From positions 124,001-188,000 of the forward strand of contig CAVWFH010000039.1 of assembly GCA_963754065.1 (NCBI GenBank): a DNA stretch of 64,000 nt, given 5' to 3'. The translations under genes and the position numbers were made by a program. Positions 1-7,909 of this stretch are shown here, one piece after another. The notes under the pieces are model-generated. The model was given only the letters and a program-made list of their open reading frames with translations. It searched no databases and was not told where the DNA came from. Source of the DNA: JALORV01 sp963754065. Its GTDB lineage: Bacteria > Pseudomonadota > Gammaproteobacteria > Burkholderiales > Burkholderiaceae_F. Positions within the stretch are counted from its first letter, which is position 1; the number at the start of each line of letters is the position of its first letter.

Positions 1-1
1 G

Positions 2-94
2 GAACTCGACCTGATCCGCAGACTCGTCGTGACCAACCTGACGCTGGGCGTGGTCACGACGGCAGTGGCGACTCTCGGGCGCGCGCTGCTCTAG
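2..94 (+). CDS. C-terminal fragment of a membrane protein, possibly CopD-like
   Basis: An open frame enters from the left edge and ends at a TAG at 92-94, giving 30 residues. It is a short charged stretch followed by a hydrophobic helix ending LGRALL. The pattern LVVTNLTLGVVTTAVATLGR resembles the last membrane helix of CopD/DUF2214-type integral membrane proteins, but the fragment is too short to be sure. The rest of the gene lies outside the window. Confidence 0.4.
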   Translation, partial: ELDLIRRLVVTNLTLGVVTTAVATLGRALL

Positions 95-127
95 CCCGAT
101 CCACCCTGGCAGCCGGCACCGGCAGCG

Positions 128-1018
128 CTAGAAAGTCAGCGTTCCGCGCGCGACCAGCACGGCACTCCCGCCGACGCGGACGGTTCGGGCCAATGCGCCG
201 AACTGTTCGTACTCGAGCGTGATTTCGCTGGGTCGGCCGATTTCCTGGCCCTGCAGAATTTGCCAGCGGTGCGTGCCGTCGTTGACCGACACATGGCGAG
301 CAAGCCAGCCCGCCAATGAGGCCGCCGCAGAACCCGTGGCCGGATCTTCGGCGACACCGAGTCCGGGTGCAAACATGCGGACTCGCCAGCTCGCGTCGCC
401 AGCACGCGCGATGAGATAAACCTTCTGCGTGACGGCATCGCCAAGCATCGCCCGCCAGTGCTCCAGGTCGAGCCGGGCGTTCGCCAGGGCATCGACGCGC
501 GCCAGCGGCACGGTGAGAAACGGCACCCCGCACGACCAGATCTCCGGTGTCGACGAAACTGCGGCCGCATCGAGTCCGAGCATCGCGGCCATCGCTGCGC
601 GGTCGTCGATCGCTGCGAGGAATTCCGGCTGTTGTGCGGTTGTCAACGTGCAGCGAGTCACCCGGCCATCGGCGGTGCGGTCGATCCGCACCGGCACATG
701 GCCGATGGCTTCCTCGAAGACGATGTCCGAAACTCCGCTGTCGATCCGCCCGAGGCTGGCCAGGACGAACGCCGTCCCAACCGTCGGATGGCCGGCAAAG
801 GGCAGCTCGCCGCCAGGAGTGAAGATGCGCACACGTGCCGTGCAGCCCGGGTCCGACGGCGGCAGCACGAAGGTCGTCTCGCTGTAGTTGAATTCGCGCG
901 CGATCGATTGCATCGCGCTGTCGTCGATGCCGCGGGCATCCAGCAGCACCGCGAGCGGATTGCCGCCGAAGACGTGATCGGTGAAGACGTCCGTCGTGCA
1001 GTAGTCGTGGCTTGTCAA
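128..1018 (-). CDS. PhzF family isomerase/epimerase
   Basis: A 296-residue protein of the PhzF (phenazine biosynthesis-like) fold, cytoplasmic isomerases related to diaminopimelate epimerase. Family marks are NPLAVLLDA near residue 20, the SETTFV segment carrying the expected catalytic Glu (about residue 47), FTPGGELPFAGHPTVGTAF near residue 70 and EDPATGSAAASLAGWL in the C-terminal half. I chose the TTG at 1018 because it follows an AGGAGT ribosome site by 6 bases and overlaps the stop of the upstream aldolase gene (TTGA). A longer reading frame upstream of it has no family resemblance. Translational coupling with the aldolase gene suggests a two-gene operon. The substrate is unknown; most chromosomal PhzF paralogues are not phenazine enzymes. 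Confidence 0.88.
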   Translation of the reverse strand: MTSHDYCTTDVFTDHVFGGNPLAVLLDARGIDDSAMQSIAREFNYSETTFVLPPSDPGCTARVRIFTPGGELPFAGHPTVGTAFVLASLGRIDSGVSDIVFEEAIGHVPVRIDRTADGRVTRCTLTTAQQPEFLAAIDDRAAMAAMLGLDAAAVSSTPEIWSCGVPFLTVPLARVDALANARLDLEHWRAMLGDAVTQKVYLIARAGDASWRVRMFAPGLGVAEDPATGSAAASLAGWLARHVSVNDGTHRWQILQGQEIGRPSEITLEYEQFGALARTVRVGGSAVLVARGTLTF

Positions 1019-1809
1019 CGCAAGACTCCTTCGTGCTGCTCGCCGGCAGCGCCGTGATGGACGCCAGCAAGCGTGTCCTGTGCAGCCGAAGCCATCAGGC
1101 GCGCATCGGATGCAATCGAGACGAAGCGGAAACCCCGCGCGATGCGTTGGCGGGCCGTGCTTGCCGTGCCATTGTGGATTCCCGCGAGGACGCCATGCGC
1201 CTGGGAGCGGGCGAGAATATGGTCGATCGCGGAGGCGACCGGCGCCTCGACGTCGTCGAGCACCGGCTTGCACCCGAGCGACAGTGAAAGGTCCGACGGG
1301 CCGACGTAAATGGCATCGAGTCCCTCGACCGAGAGGATCGCATCGAGATTATCGAGGGCCTGCGCCGTCTCGATCATCGCGAAGCGCACGATGGTGCGAT
1401 CGGCCTGCTGCGGATAGTCGGCGCCGGCGTAGAGCAGGGCTCGCAGGGGTCCAAAGCTGCGGCTGCCACGCGGCGCGTAGCGGGTGTATGCCACGAGGCG
1501 GGCGGCGTCGTCGCGCGTGTTGACCATCGGGCAGATCACTCCGTAGGCGCCAGCATCCAGCGACTTCATCAGGATGCCCGGTTCGAGCCAGGGCACCCGC
1601 ACGAGCGGAACCGTGTTCGTCGTCGAAATGGCGGTCAGCATCGTGACCGCGACCTGATAGTCGACCAGACCGTGCTGCAGGTCGATCGTCAGCGAATCCC
1701 AGCCCTGGTGGGCCATCACCTCGGCCGAGACTCCGCTCGGGATCGTGAGCCAGCCGTTGATGGCCGCGCGGCCCTCGGCCCAGACTGAGCGCAACCTGTT
1801 TTCACGCAT
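1015..1809 (-). CDS. HpcH/HpaI family aldolase (class II, pyruvate-type)
   Basis: A 264-residue aldolase of the HpcH/HpaI/citrate-lyase-beta superfamily, which splits or joins 4-hydroxy-2-oxo acids with a divalent metal. Visible marks are DLQHGLVDY near residue 43 (the catalytic His region), the substrate Arg in VPLVRVPW, the Gly-rich block YAPRGSRSFGPLRA, the metal Glu in MIETAQALDN and the metal Asp region GLDAIYVGPSDLSLSLG. Length is normal for the family. It starts with ATG and its stop overlaps the start of the PhzF gene. The neighbours give no pathway, so the natural substrate (2,4-dihydroxyhept-2-enedioate, ketodeoxyrhamnonate or another oxo acid) cannot be assigned. Confidence 0.9.
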   Translation of the reverse strand: MRENRLRSVWAEGRAAINGWLTIPSGVSAEVMAHQGWDSLTIDLQHGLVDYQVAVTMLTAISTTNTVPLVRVPWLEPGILMKSLDAGAYGVICPMVNTRDDAARLVAYTRYAPRGSRSFGPLRALLYAGADYPQQADRTIVRFAMIETAQALDNLDAILSVEGLDAIYVGPSDLSLSLGCKPVLDDVEAPVASAIDHILARSQAHGVLAGIHNGTASTARQRIARGFRFVSIASDARLMASAAQDTLAGVHHGAAGEQHEGVLR

Positions 1810-1932
1810 TGAGGGTCCCCTCGCGACGGTGTGGCCCGCGCCCTACGGGGCGCGAGTCGGGACACCGGCGCCGTGACGATACTGCGGAACGATCCCGCCG
1901 AACTCGGCCCGGCGTCTGGAGACGAGCAAGTC

Positions 1933-1961
1933 CTTGATAATTCGCCTCCGGACCCCAATGT
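1933..1961 (+). promoter_or_regulatory. Sigma-32 type heat-shock promoter for htpG
   Basis: CTTGATA at 1933-1939 and CCCCAATGT at 1953-1961 are separated by 13 bases. They match the sigma-32 consensus (CTTGAAA, 11-16 bases, CCCCATNT) with few differences and lie about 50 bases ahead of the htpG start. That fits the known heat-shock control of htpG. The -10 region also sits in a small inverted repeat (GGAC/GTCC). Confidence 0.75.
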
Positions 1962-2012
1962 CCGGGCCGCAGCGACGCAGCCGGACGACGGCAATGAATC
2001 TGGGAGGCAAGG

Positions 2013-3923
2013 ATGGGCGCTACCGACACGGCAATGAAGCAGACCCTGGGATTCCAGGCGGAGGTCAAGCAGCTGCTGCAGCTGATGATTCACTCGCTTT
2101 ACAGCAACAAGCAGATCTTCCTGCGCGAACTGGTCAGCAATGCGTCCGATGCACTCGACAAGCTGCGGTTCGAGGCGATCGCGCATCCTCACCTGCTTGA
2201 GGGACACGGCGAACTCATGATTCGCGTCGCGTTCGACAAGGCCGCGCGCACGATCACGATCTCCGACAACGGCATCGGCATGAGTCGCCAGGAGGCGATT
2301 GACCACCTGGGGACGATCGCGAAGTCGGGCACGCGCGAGTTCTTCTCGCAGCTCACCGGCGACCAGCAGAAGGATGCGCAGCTGATCGGCCAGTTCGGCG
2401 TCGGCTTCTACTCCAGCTTCATCGTGGCGGATCGCGTCAGCGTGCTGACCCGGCGCGCCGGCGCCGCCCCGGGCGAGGCCATCCTGTGGGCCAGTGACGG
2501 CGGCGGCGAGTTCACGGTCGAGTCCGCAAGCCGCGCGGTCAGCGGCACGGAAGTGACACTGCATCTGCGCGAAGGCGAGGATGAACTGCTGAACGGCTAC
2601 ACGCTGAAGTCGATCATTTCGAAGTACTCCGACCACATCTCGGCGCCGATCCTCATGCGCAAGGAGAACTGGGACAAGGACAAGGGCGAAATGGTCGTCG
2701 CCGACGAAGAGGAGACAGTCAACAAGGCCAGTGCGCTGTGGACGCGCGCGAAGAGCGAAATCAGCGACGAGCAGTACCAGGAGTTCTACCGGCATGTGTC
2801 GCACGATTTCGGCGAACCGCTGGCGTGGACGCACAGCCGCGTGGAGGGGCGCAGCGAATACACGCAGCTGCTCTATCTGCCGGCGCGCGCGCCGTTCGAC
2901 CTATGGGACCGCAACCAGCGCCACGGCATCAAGCTGTACGTGAAGCGCGTCTTCATCATGGACGATGCCGAGCAGCTGATGCCGCCATACCTGCGCTTCG
3001 TGCGTGGCGTCATCGACAGCAATGACCTGCCGCTGAACGTGTCGCGCGAGATCCTGCAGGAAAGCCGCGACGTCAAGTCGATTCGCGAGGGCTCGACCAA
3101 ACGCGTGCTGTCTCTGCTGGAGGACCTGGCCGAAAACCACAAGGAGAAGTACGAAACGTTCTGGAAGGAATTCGGGCAGGTCCTGAAGGAGGGCATCGGC
3201 GAAGATTCCGCCAACCGCGAACGGATTGCCGCGCTGTTGCGATTTGCATCGACCGCGCCGGGCGGCGAGGCGTCGGCTGTCTCGCTGCGGGACTATGTCG
3301 CGCGCATGAAGGACGGCCAGGACCGGATCTACTACGTCACCGCCGACACACCCGAGGCGGCGCGCAGCAGCCCGCACCTGGAAATCTTCCGCAAGAAGGG
3401 CATCGAAGTCCTGCTGCTGACCGACCGCGTGGACGAGTGGATGCTGTCGTTCCTGCACGAATTCGAAAAGAAGGCGCTGGCGTCGGTCGCCAAAGGCGGG
3501 CTCGAACTCGGTGCGCTCGCCGATGAAAGCGAAAAGGCCGAGCAGCAGCAGACAGCCGACGAGTACAAGGAACTGGTCGGAAAGGTCAAGGCGGCGCTCG
3601 GCGACCGGGTGAAGGACGTGCGTGTAACTTTCCGGCTGACCGACTCCGCGTCATGCCTGGTCAGCGACGACGAGGACATCAGCGGCCACTTGCAGCGCTT
3701 GCTGAAGGCCGCCGGGCAAAAGCCGCCGGAGGCGCGACCCATCCTCGAACTGAACCCGCGGCACACGCTGGTCGCGCGCCTGAAAGCGTCTGAGGGCGAC
3801 ATCGCGGACTGGTCGAACCTGCTGTTCGAGCAGGCACTCCTCGCCGAGGGGGGGCAGCTCGAGGAACCCGCCGCGTTCGTGCAGCGCGTGAATCGCTTAC
3901 TGCTGGATGTCGCAGCGCAGTAG
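2013..3923 (+). CDS. htpG: Molecular chaperone HtpG (Hsp90)
   Basis: A 636-residue bacterial Hsp90, a cytoplasmic ATP-dependent chaperone that remodels client proteins. The GHKL ATPase domain is clear: ELVSNASDA at 39-47 (the Glu/Asn pair), DNGIGM at 85-90 and GQFGVGFYS at 126-134. The middle domain (SRILQES-like segment [17 protein letters not shown]) and the C-terminal dimerisation domain follow. Length is normal for HtpG. The ATG at 2013 is preceded by GGGAGGCAAGG; an internal ATG at 2034 (MKQTLGFQ) would also fit the family start. A sigma-32 type promoter lies just upstream. The downstream glycosylase gene begins inside the last codons of htpG. Confidence 0.97.
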
Positions 3924-4458
3924 TGGCGTTCGGCGCGGGCGCGGCGTTGCCGGTCCCGTGCCTGCTGCTGCGCTGCGCGGCTTTGCCCCGATCATCGATT
4001 CCGGGGTCGAACGGCTGATCCTTGGCAGCTTTCCGTCGGCGGCGTCGCTGGCGGCCGGCCGGTATTACGCGCATCCCCGCAACCAGTTCTGGGTCATCCT
4101 CGGACGGCTGCTGGGCGAGCCGCTGGCCGAGTTGCCTTACGACGAACGCACCCGTCGCGTGCTGGCTTATGGGGTGGGCATCTGGGATGTATACGGCGCC
4201 TGCGAGCGGAAGGGCAGCGCCGACACGGCGATCCGCAATGCCCGTCCCAATGCCTTCGCGCGCCTGCGTCGCCTGGCGCCGCGGCTGGACGCCATTGCCT
4301 TCAATGGGTCGGCAGCCGGCCAATTTCGGCCGCTTTTCGAGGAAGCGGGGTTTGCGGTGCGGGTGCTACCTTCCACCAGTCCCGCGCATGCCGGCCGCAG
4401 CCTCGAGCAGAAGCTCGCCCTGTGGGCCGCATGGTGGCGCGCGCCGCGCGGTGAGTGA
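3907..4458 (+). CDS. DNA-deoxyinosine glycosylase (UDG superfamily, HDG type)
   Basis: A 183-residue member of the uracil-DNA glycosylase superfamily, family 6 (hypoxanthine-DNA glycosylase), which removes deaminated bases, chiefly hypoxanthine, from DNA. The N-terminal motif LILGSFPS (37-44), the YYAHPRNQFW block (53-62) and the C-terminal LPSTSPAHA segment are typical of this group. The ATG lies within htpG and the two genes overlap by 17 bases, so it is probably translated from the htpG transcript and could share its heat-shock induction. That coupling is inferred from the overlap only. The first 20 residues are poorly conserved, and a slightly later start is possible. Confidence 0.85.
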   Translation: MSQRSSGVRRGRGVAGPVPAAALRGFAPIIDSGVERLILGSFPSAASLAAGRYYAHPRNQFWVILGRLLGEPLAELPYDERTRRVLAYGVGIWDVYGACERKGSADTAIRNARPNAFARLRRLAPRLDAIAFNGSAAGQFRPLFEEAGFAVRVLPSTSPAHAGRSLEQKLALWAAWWRAPRGE

Positions 4459-4562
4459 ATGCCGGACCCTCGGGCCCGGCCGGTCGGGCGGCGCGGGCTG
4501 ACTCCGGTGTCCGGTATCGGCTACCCTTTCGTCCCAGTGCGCCGGAGGCATAACGAGTCGGA

Positions 4563-7022
4563 ATGAGCACGACAGGTACAGCAGCTTCGGGCAAGTCGAA
4601 CCGAGCGAACGCGCAGCGCGCGCTCGTGGCGTTGCGTGCCTCGATGCGAAGCACGCTCGATCCGCTGCTCCCCACTGCGGCACGCGAAGCGATCCAGGTC
4701 ATCGATGCAGACGCCCAGGCGTCGGGGACGCTTAAAAAGTCGGTGCGACGGCTGCTGGTCGATCAGCGCGAGTTTTCCAGTTCGTTCTTCTCTGCTGTCG
4801 AGCGCGAGATCGATACCGCCGTCGACGATCTGTTCCGCGCCGACCGCGACGAAAAGAAGGCCAAGGAAGCTGCCGAGAACACGCCGGCCGCCGCGCTGTC
4901 TCTGGTCGATTACGACCAGATGGAAGAAAACATGCTGCTCGACCGGTTCGCTGCGCGCATCCGTAACGCGGCCGAGGAGCAATACGGGCCTTTGACCCAG
5001 CGCCTGGCCTCGGTGCTGGGCGTGCATGGGCTCAGCGACCGCGAGAACCCGTTTCACCCGGTCCGCTTCTGCCGTGCACTCGGGGAAGCGGTCGAAAAAC
5101 TGGGATTCAAGGGCGACCAGCGCCTCGCAGTCGTAAAAGCCTTCGACGGCGCCCTCGGTCGTCCGCTGACCGACCTGTACACGGAACTCAACCGGCAATT
5201 GCGCGAGCAGGGCGTGGAGGAGCGCAACACCGCGGCGACCGCGTTCAAGAACACGATGGCCGGTTTTCGCAACACCTTCGTCGCGGCAGGTCGTCCATCG
5301 CAGGGCGGTGGAGCCGTCGGCGCGATTACCGGCGCCACCGCGGAACAGCTGCTCAGCGCGTTGTACCAGCGCATGCAGGTGCCGATGGCCAGCGCACCCA
5401 TGCACGGCACGCCGGTCGTGCCGATCAGTTCCATCCCGACGCAGCCCTTGTTCGATCGTGCGGATTTCGCAGTTCCGACGCCGCCGGGGGCACCCGGGGC
5501 GACGGGGTTCGGAAATACCGGCGTGTTCCCAGCCGGATCGGCGGTGCCGGTGGCGCCGGGAACACCGATGCAGTTTGCCGCGATCGATCCGGGCTTGCTG
5601 GCCTCGATCAATGAAGTGCAGCGGCTCAATGCGTTGGCCGCCGTGGCGGCGCGCAGCGGATCGGCGTCTGCCACCGCAATCAGCGAGCGGGACGAAGCCC
5701 AGCTGCGTGCCCATGTGTCGGAGCGGGCGACCAAGCAGATCGACAAGCTCGTGATCGAGCTGGTCGGCATGCTGTTCGACCGCATCCATCAGGACAAGCA
5801 CCTGCCGGCCGAGATCAAGACGGCGCTGTCGCGCCTGCAGTTCCCGATCATGAAGGTGGCGCTGTCGGACTCGGACCTGTTCGTGTCCCCACTGCAACCG
5901 GCACGCCGCCTGATGGACCGGATCGCGAGCACAGCGATCGGCTGGGTCGCGGAAGGTGACGAGAACCAGCGTTACCTCGCCGAGGTCAACAAGGCCGTCG
6001 ATACGGTCGTCGTTGCCATCAACGAAGGGCCGACGATCTTCGAGAAGGCGCTCGAGGAGTTCGAAAAGTACCTCAACGAAGAGCGCGTGCGGGACGATGA
6101 TCCGATCACGCGTGCCAAGCGGGCACTCGAGGAGGCCGAGAACCGCGAGGTGATGTCGATCAATGCAGCGATCGGCATCCGCCGGGCCTTTGACGGCGTC
6201 CAGCTCGAGTCGTACCTGCGTGAGTTTCTGCTCGATGCCTGGGTCCGGGTGCTGGTGGCTGCGACTCTGCGAGAGCGCGCGCAGCCGGGATTTTCGAAGA
6301 AGTTCCGCGACATGGTTCCCGATCTGGTCTGGAGCGTGCAGCCGAAGATCAATCCGGACGACCGCAAGCGGCTGGTCAAGACGATTCCGGCGGTGCTCAA
6401 CACGCTGCGCGAGGGCCTGCAACTGATCGAACACACGTCGGCGCAGACGCAGGAGTTCTTCACCCGGTTGATGGCATCGCATGCCCAGGCGGTCAAGGCG
6501 CTCGAGGTCGCGTATGGTGCGCCGCCGCCCGTGGATGCCGGGATGATCAAGCGGCGCCTCGACGAAGTGAAGATCGTCGAACCGCCGCCGCCGACCGAGG
6601 GCGAGGACGAGCACTTGACGATATCGGCCTCGGTGGTGCGCAGCGCCGCGGCCGCCAATAACGCCGAAGTCAATGTCCTCGACTCGCCGCCGACGGTCGC
6701 GCCGGAAGAAATGATCCCGGTCGAACAGCTCTCGGACGCACAGATCGACGAGATGATCGACGGCTGGGAGCGCGGCTCGTGGTTCGACCTGTACACGGGT
6801 CAGCAGGTCGAGCGCGTCAGGCTGCGCTGGATCAGTCCGCGGCGCAACTTCTACCTCTTCACTTCGGCCGAAACCGGCAAGGCGCATTCGCTGGCGCCGC
6901 TGGTGTTGCGCGGCTATGTCCGTGCCGGGCGCATCCGCACCGCAGAACGCGCACCGCTGTTCGAGCGCGTTGTTGGCGATCTGATGCGCGATCTCGGAGC
7001 GCCCGCCGCTCAGCCCGCCTGA
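4563..7022 (+). CDS. DUF1631 family protein, paralogue 1
   Basis: An 819-residue DUF1631 protein of unknown function, apparently cytoplasmic (no signal peptide or membrane helix). The N-terminal third is helical and charged. A Pro/Gly/Ala-rich linker spans roughly residues 245-350. The most conserved block starts near residue 390 (QIDKLVIELVGMLFDRIHQD, then LPAEIKTALSRLQFPIMKVA). A C-terminal beta-rich module begins near residue 737 (GSWFDLYTGQQVERVRLRW ... FYLFTSAETGKAHSL), reminiscent of PilZ-like folds. It starts with ATG, with GGAGG about 15 bases upstream. A diverged paralogue lies at 7910-10324 and a PilB/GspE-like ATPase follows. A role in surface appendage or envelope regulation is only a guess from this context. 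Confidence 0.85.
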   Translation: MSTTGTAASGKSNRANAQRALVALRASMRSTLDPLLPTAAREAIQVIDADAQASGTLKKSVRRLLVDQREFSSSFFSAVEREIDTAVDDLFRADRDEKKAKEAAENTPAAALSLVDYDQMEENMLLDRFAARIRNAAEEQYGPLTQRLASVLGVHGLSDRENPFHPVRFCRALGEAVEKLGFKGDQRLAVVKAFDGALGRPLTDLYTELNRQLREQGVEERNTAATAFKNTMAGFRNTFVAAGRPSQGGGAVGAITGATAEQLLSALYQRMQVPMASAPMHGTPVVPISSIPTQPLFDRADFAVPTPPGAPGATGFGNTGVFPAGSAVPVAPGTPMQFAAIDPGLLASINEVQRLNALAAVAARSGSASATAISERDEAQLRAHVSERATKQIDKLVIELVGMLFDRIHQDKHLPAEIKTALSRLQFPIMKVALSDSDLFVSPLQPARRLMDRIASTAIGWVAEGDENQRYLAEVNKAVDTVVVAINEGPTIFEKALEEFEKYLNEERVRDDDPITRAKRALEEAENREVMSINAAIGIRRAFDGVQLESYLREFLLDAWVRVLVAATLRERAQPGFSKKFRDMVPDLVWSVQPKINPDDRKRLVKTIPAVLNTLREGLQLIEHTSAQTQEFFTRLMASHAQAVKALEVAYGAPPPVDAGMIKRRLDEVKIVEPPPPTEGEDEHLTISASVVRSAAAANNAEVNVLDSPPTVAPEEMIPVEQLSDAQIDEMIDGWERGSWFDLYTGQQVERVRLRWISPRRNFYLFTSAETGKAHSLAPLVLRGYVRAGRIRTAERAPLFERVVGDLMRDLGAPAAQPA

Positions 7023-7023
7023 C

Positions 7024-7791
7024 GTGCGACGCCCGTCGCGTCGCTCACCGCGCACCCGCGTTACGCTGTCCGAAGAGGACGGTGTCCGCTACCTGCACTT
7101 CGGCACCGAGTGGATCCAGGGTGGAATGCGCATTGCGCGCCCCTGGCAACTCGAGCTCGAATATCAGCAGCAGATGATGCTGGTGGCCCTGTTCCTGGCC
7201 GAACCGCAGCGCATCCTTCAACTCGGACTCGGCGCAGCGGCGCTGACCAAGTTCTGCTACCGCCGCCTGCCGGCAGCGCATGTGACTGCCGTGGAACTGA
7301 GCGCCGAAGTCATCGATACCGCGCGGCAGTGGTTCGCATTGCCGCCCGATGACAGTCGGCTTGATGTCGTGGTGGCGGACGCGCGCGACTATCTGGGTGA
7401 ACTGCGACGCGCCGATCGGGCCGACTGGCTCCAGGTGGACCTGTATGACGCCGCCGCGCGCGGTCCGGTCCACGATGACACCGAGTTCTACCGGATGTGT
7501 CGGCGCGCGTTGCATCGACCCGGCGTGGCCTGTTTCAACTTGTTCGGAAGCCGATTCGATCCGAGCTTTGACGCCATCTGTGCGGCCTTCGATGACCGCG
7601 TGCTTGCGCTTCCGGCAGTGGACGAGGGCAACCGGATAGTCATCGCACTCACCGGGCCACGGATCGATGAACCCATGACGGCCCTGGCACGGCGCGCAGC
7701 CACGCTTGAAGAGGCCTGGCGTCTGCCCTTCCGGCGCTGGCTGGCGGACCTGAAGCAGGCCAATGATCTGACGGAGCGTCTACGTGTCTGA
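7024..7791 (+). CDS. Spermidine synthase-fold methyltransferase-like protein
   Basis: A 255-residue Rossmann-fold protein related to spermidine synthases. The nucleotide-binding loop reads ILQLGLGAAALTKF (about residue 63), followed by the acidic strand VTAVELSAEVI, the VVADARDYL segment and WLQVDLYDA. The GGGDG loop of true aminopropyltransferases is not kept (LGLGAAAL instead), so it may be a methyltransferase or a non-polyamine member. The gene starts with GTG one base after the stop of the DUF1631 gene, so the two are almost certainly cotranscribed. A GTG start without a clear ribosome site leaves the first 15-20 residues uncertain. Confidence 0.75.
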   Translation: MRRPSRRSPRTRVTLSEEDGVRYLHFGTEWIQGGMRIARPWQLELEYQQQMMLVALFLAEPQRILQLGLGAAALTKFCYRRLPAAHVTAVELSAEVIDTARQWFALPPDDSRLDVVVADARDYLGELRRADRADWLQVDLYDAAARGPVHDDTEFYRMCRRALHRPGVACFNLFGSRFDPSFDAICAAFDDRVLALPAVDEGNRIVIALTGPRIDEPMTALARRAATLEEAWRLPFRRWLADLKQANDLTERLRV

Positions 7792-7909
7792 TCCAACACG
7801 CATAATTAGCCGGTTGCTCGCGCCCATATGTAACTTGACAGCGGGCCCCACCCGGATAGAGTCGGAGCCTTCCTAAGGGCTGCGCGGCCAGGTAGCTGTA
7901 CGAGCATCG

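Noticed and set aside
4521..7055. A very long minus-strand open frame (over 800 codons) opposite the first DUF1631 gene
   Set aside because: High GC leaves long antisense frames open. Its translation is rich in Arg, His, Asp and Gln with no family motifs, while the plus strand encodes a clear DUF1631 protein.
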